Assembly (NCBI GenBank): GCA_942493235.1
Contig: OW818676.1
Coordinates: 2,108,001-2,172,000 of the forward strand
DNA length: 64,000 bases
DNA from: ENR-C587 sp942493235
Lineage (GTDB): Bacteria > Bacteroidota > Ignavibacteria > Kapaibacteriales > UBA2268
Direction: 5' to 3'
Shown here piece after piece: positions 63,227-64,000 of the stretch. Every line of letters begins with the position of its first letter. The stretch's first letter is position 1. The notes beneath the pieces are model-generated. The model ran no database searches, was not told where the DNA came from, and was given only the letters and a program-made list of their open reading frames with translations. A program made the position numbers and the translations under genes.

Positions 63227-63756
63227 TAGTTTTTCTCCTCAATTAATTGTTTATCCGTAGCTTTGTAGTAATCAATTATTTCAGAGACTTTGTCGGCTTT
63301 AACTCTCTGATGTGTAACGTCGTTAACCATCAATACCGGAGCTAAACCGCAAGCACCGAAACATCTGCCGACATCTAAAGAAAACAGCTTATCAGCAGTA
63401 GTTTCTCCTACTTTTACTTCAAGCTCTCTCTCTATTGCAGCAAGTACTTCTTTGCCACCACGAACATAGCAAGCAGTACCTAAACATACACGGATTAAAT
63501 ATTTGCCCCGTGGCTGAGTTGAGAAAAACGAATAAAAACTAACAACACCGGCTACTTCACTATACGGTTTGTCTAAACCAATAGCTATTTTTTTAAGAGC
63601 ATCTTTTGGCAAGTAGCCGAATAGCCTTTGTGTGATTTGTAGTACCGGAATCAATGCTCCGGGTTTCTCACGATACTCTTCAATTAAACCGTCAAGCATT
63701 CCGTAGATTTCTTCTTCGGTTGTCTCCTGACAGTTACATGTGTGCATTTCACTCAT
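63226..63756 (-). CDS. hydC: HydC (NuoE-like) [2Fe-2S] subunit
   Basis: 176 residues. NuoE-type thioredoxin-fold protein with the four cluster cysteines in RVCLGTACYVRGG and VGRCFGACGLAPVLMV. The N-terminal helical part (LIPVLQITQRLFGYLPKDAL) is typical. It passes electrons between HydB flavin and HydA. It is the first gene of the three-gene operon; its stop overlaps the hydB ATG. An extra N-terminal MHTCNC sequence is present, of unknown meaning. Confidence 0.93.
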   Translation of the reverse strand: MSEMHTCNCQETTEEEIYGMLDGLIEEYREKPGALIPVLQITQRLFGYLPKDALKKIAIGLDKPYSEVAGVVSFYSFFSTQPRGKYLIRVCLGTACYVRGGKEVLAAIERELEVKVGETTADKLFSLDVGRCFGACGLAPVLMVNDVTHQRVKADKVSEIIDYYKATDKQLIEEKN

Positions 63757-64000
63757 AGAACGAATCCTCTTGGATTATTTTAAAATTTCTCCAACAAATT
63801 GAATATATAAATTTGCATCTTAACCAAATTCAATTTAATTAATAAATTTCTGAAGTAAAAATAAAATTTATTTTGTAATCAATATGTTGCTAAAAAAGAA
63901 TTATGCTTGCCTAATAAAATAATTATATGTACCTAAATAAATTTATTTGATATTTCTATAACTGTCTTATAATATAGTAAAATATGCAAATATTAGATAA
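63757..64000. other. Upstream region of the hydrogenase operon
   Basis: 244 bp of very AT-rich DNA holding the likely promoter of hydCBA on the minus strand. AGAGGATTCG before the ATG at 63756 provides a ribosome-binding tract. No riboswitch or clear operator is seen. The window ends here. Confidence 0.4.

Overview
The window is AT-rich chromosomal DNA of a bacterium from the Bacteroidota/Chlorobiota side of the tree, most likely an Ignavibacteria- or Kapabacteria-like lineage. This is inferred from several type IX secretion (T9SS) C-terminal sorting domains, SprB-type repeats, a GWxTD-domain protein next to ispD, paired POT transporters and an NADH-dependent [FeFe] hydrogenase. No rRNA is present, so the assignment is an inference. 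Most genes lie on the minus strand and many end in clear stem-loop terminators.

Layout. 1-1.4 kb: an Rpn-type nuclease with a repeat-built coiled-coil tail, next to a copy that keeps only the tail. 1.5-4.8 kb: two POT family transporters. 5-10.7 kb: two large T9SS cargo proteins. 11-12.8 kb: a glycosyltransferase/HAD phosphatase pair. 13 kb: a hyperacidic orphan protein. 13.7-15.25 kb: an IS4-family insertion sequence with exact 10-bp target duplications and a frameshifted transposase. 15.7-25.5 kb: uvrA, a small beta-barrel protein, acyl-CoA ligase, an FKBP isomerase, a TonB-dependent-receptor-like protein, a transglutaminase-like protein and a deoxyhypusine-synthase-like protein. 25.5-28 kb: intergenic repeats around a lone BatA-like gene. 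28-36.5 kb: a BNR-repeat T9SS protein and a subtilase/beta-helix T9SS gene broken by one stop codon and one frameshift.

37.1-46.9 kb is an integrated element of about 10 kb. It has a tyrosine integrase and a CI-like repressor on the plus strand. Facing away from them is a minus-strand set of small genes, a Lin1244/DUF4373-type replication protein, a truncated DNA methyltransferase, an excisionase-like protein, a primase-like protein and a RepA-like ATPase. No capsid, tail or relaxase gene is visible. Its order (int, repressor, divergent promoter, small regulators, primase/helicase, origin-like region) resembles phage satellites of the PICI type. Downstream of the helicase are seven AACGTT-centred sites placed with exact mirror symmetry around one palindrome, which looks like an origin. 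Two paralogous small HTH genes in the element each have an array of short repeats spaced by one DNA turn in front of them, with a different repeat sequence in each array. These are the strongest novelty candidates here.

47-64 kb: tRNA-Val(GAC), a lipoprotein and hybrid histidine kinase pair, tRNA-Pro(CGG), a GWxTD - IspD - hydrolase operon, aconitase, a class I glutamine amidotransferase, and a three-gene [FeFe] hydrogenase operon (HydC, HydB, HydA). Its HydB subunit is fused to a GltD/NfnL-like flavoprotein module.

Intergenic DNA, mainly at 13.5-15.6, 25.5-28 and 50.7-51.6 kb, is a mosaic of short palindromic repeats of several families, including G-rich cassettes able to form quadruplexes.
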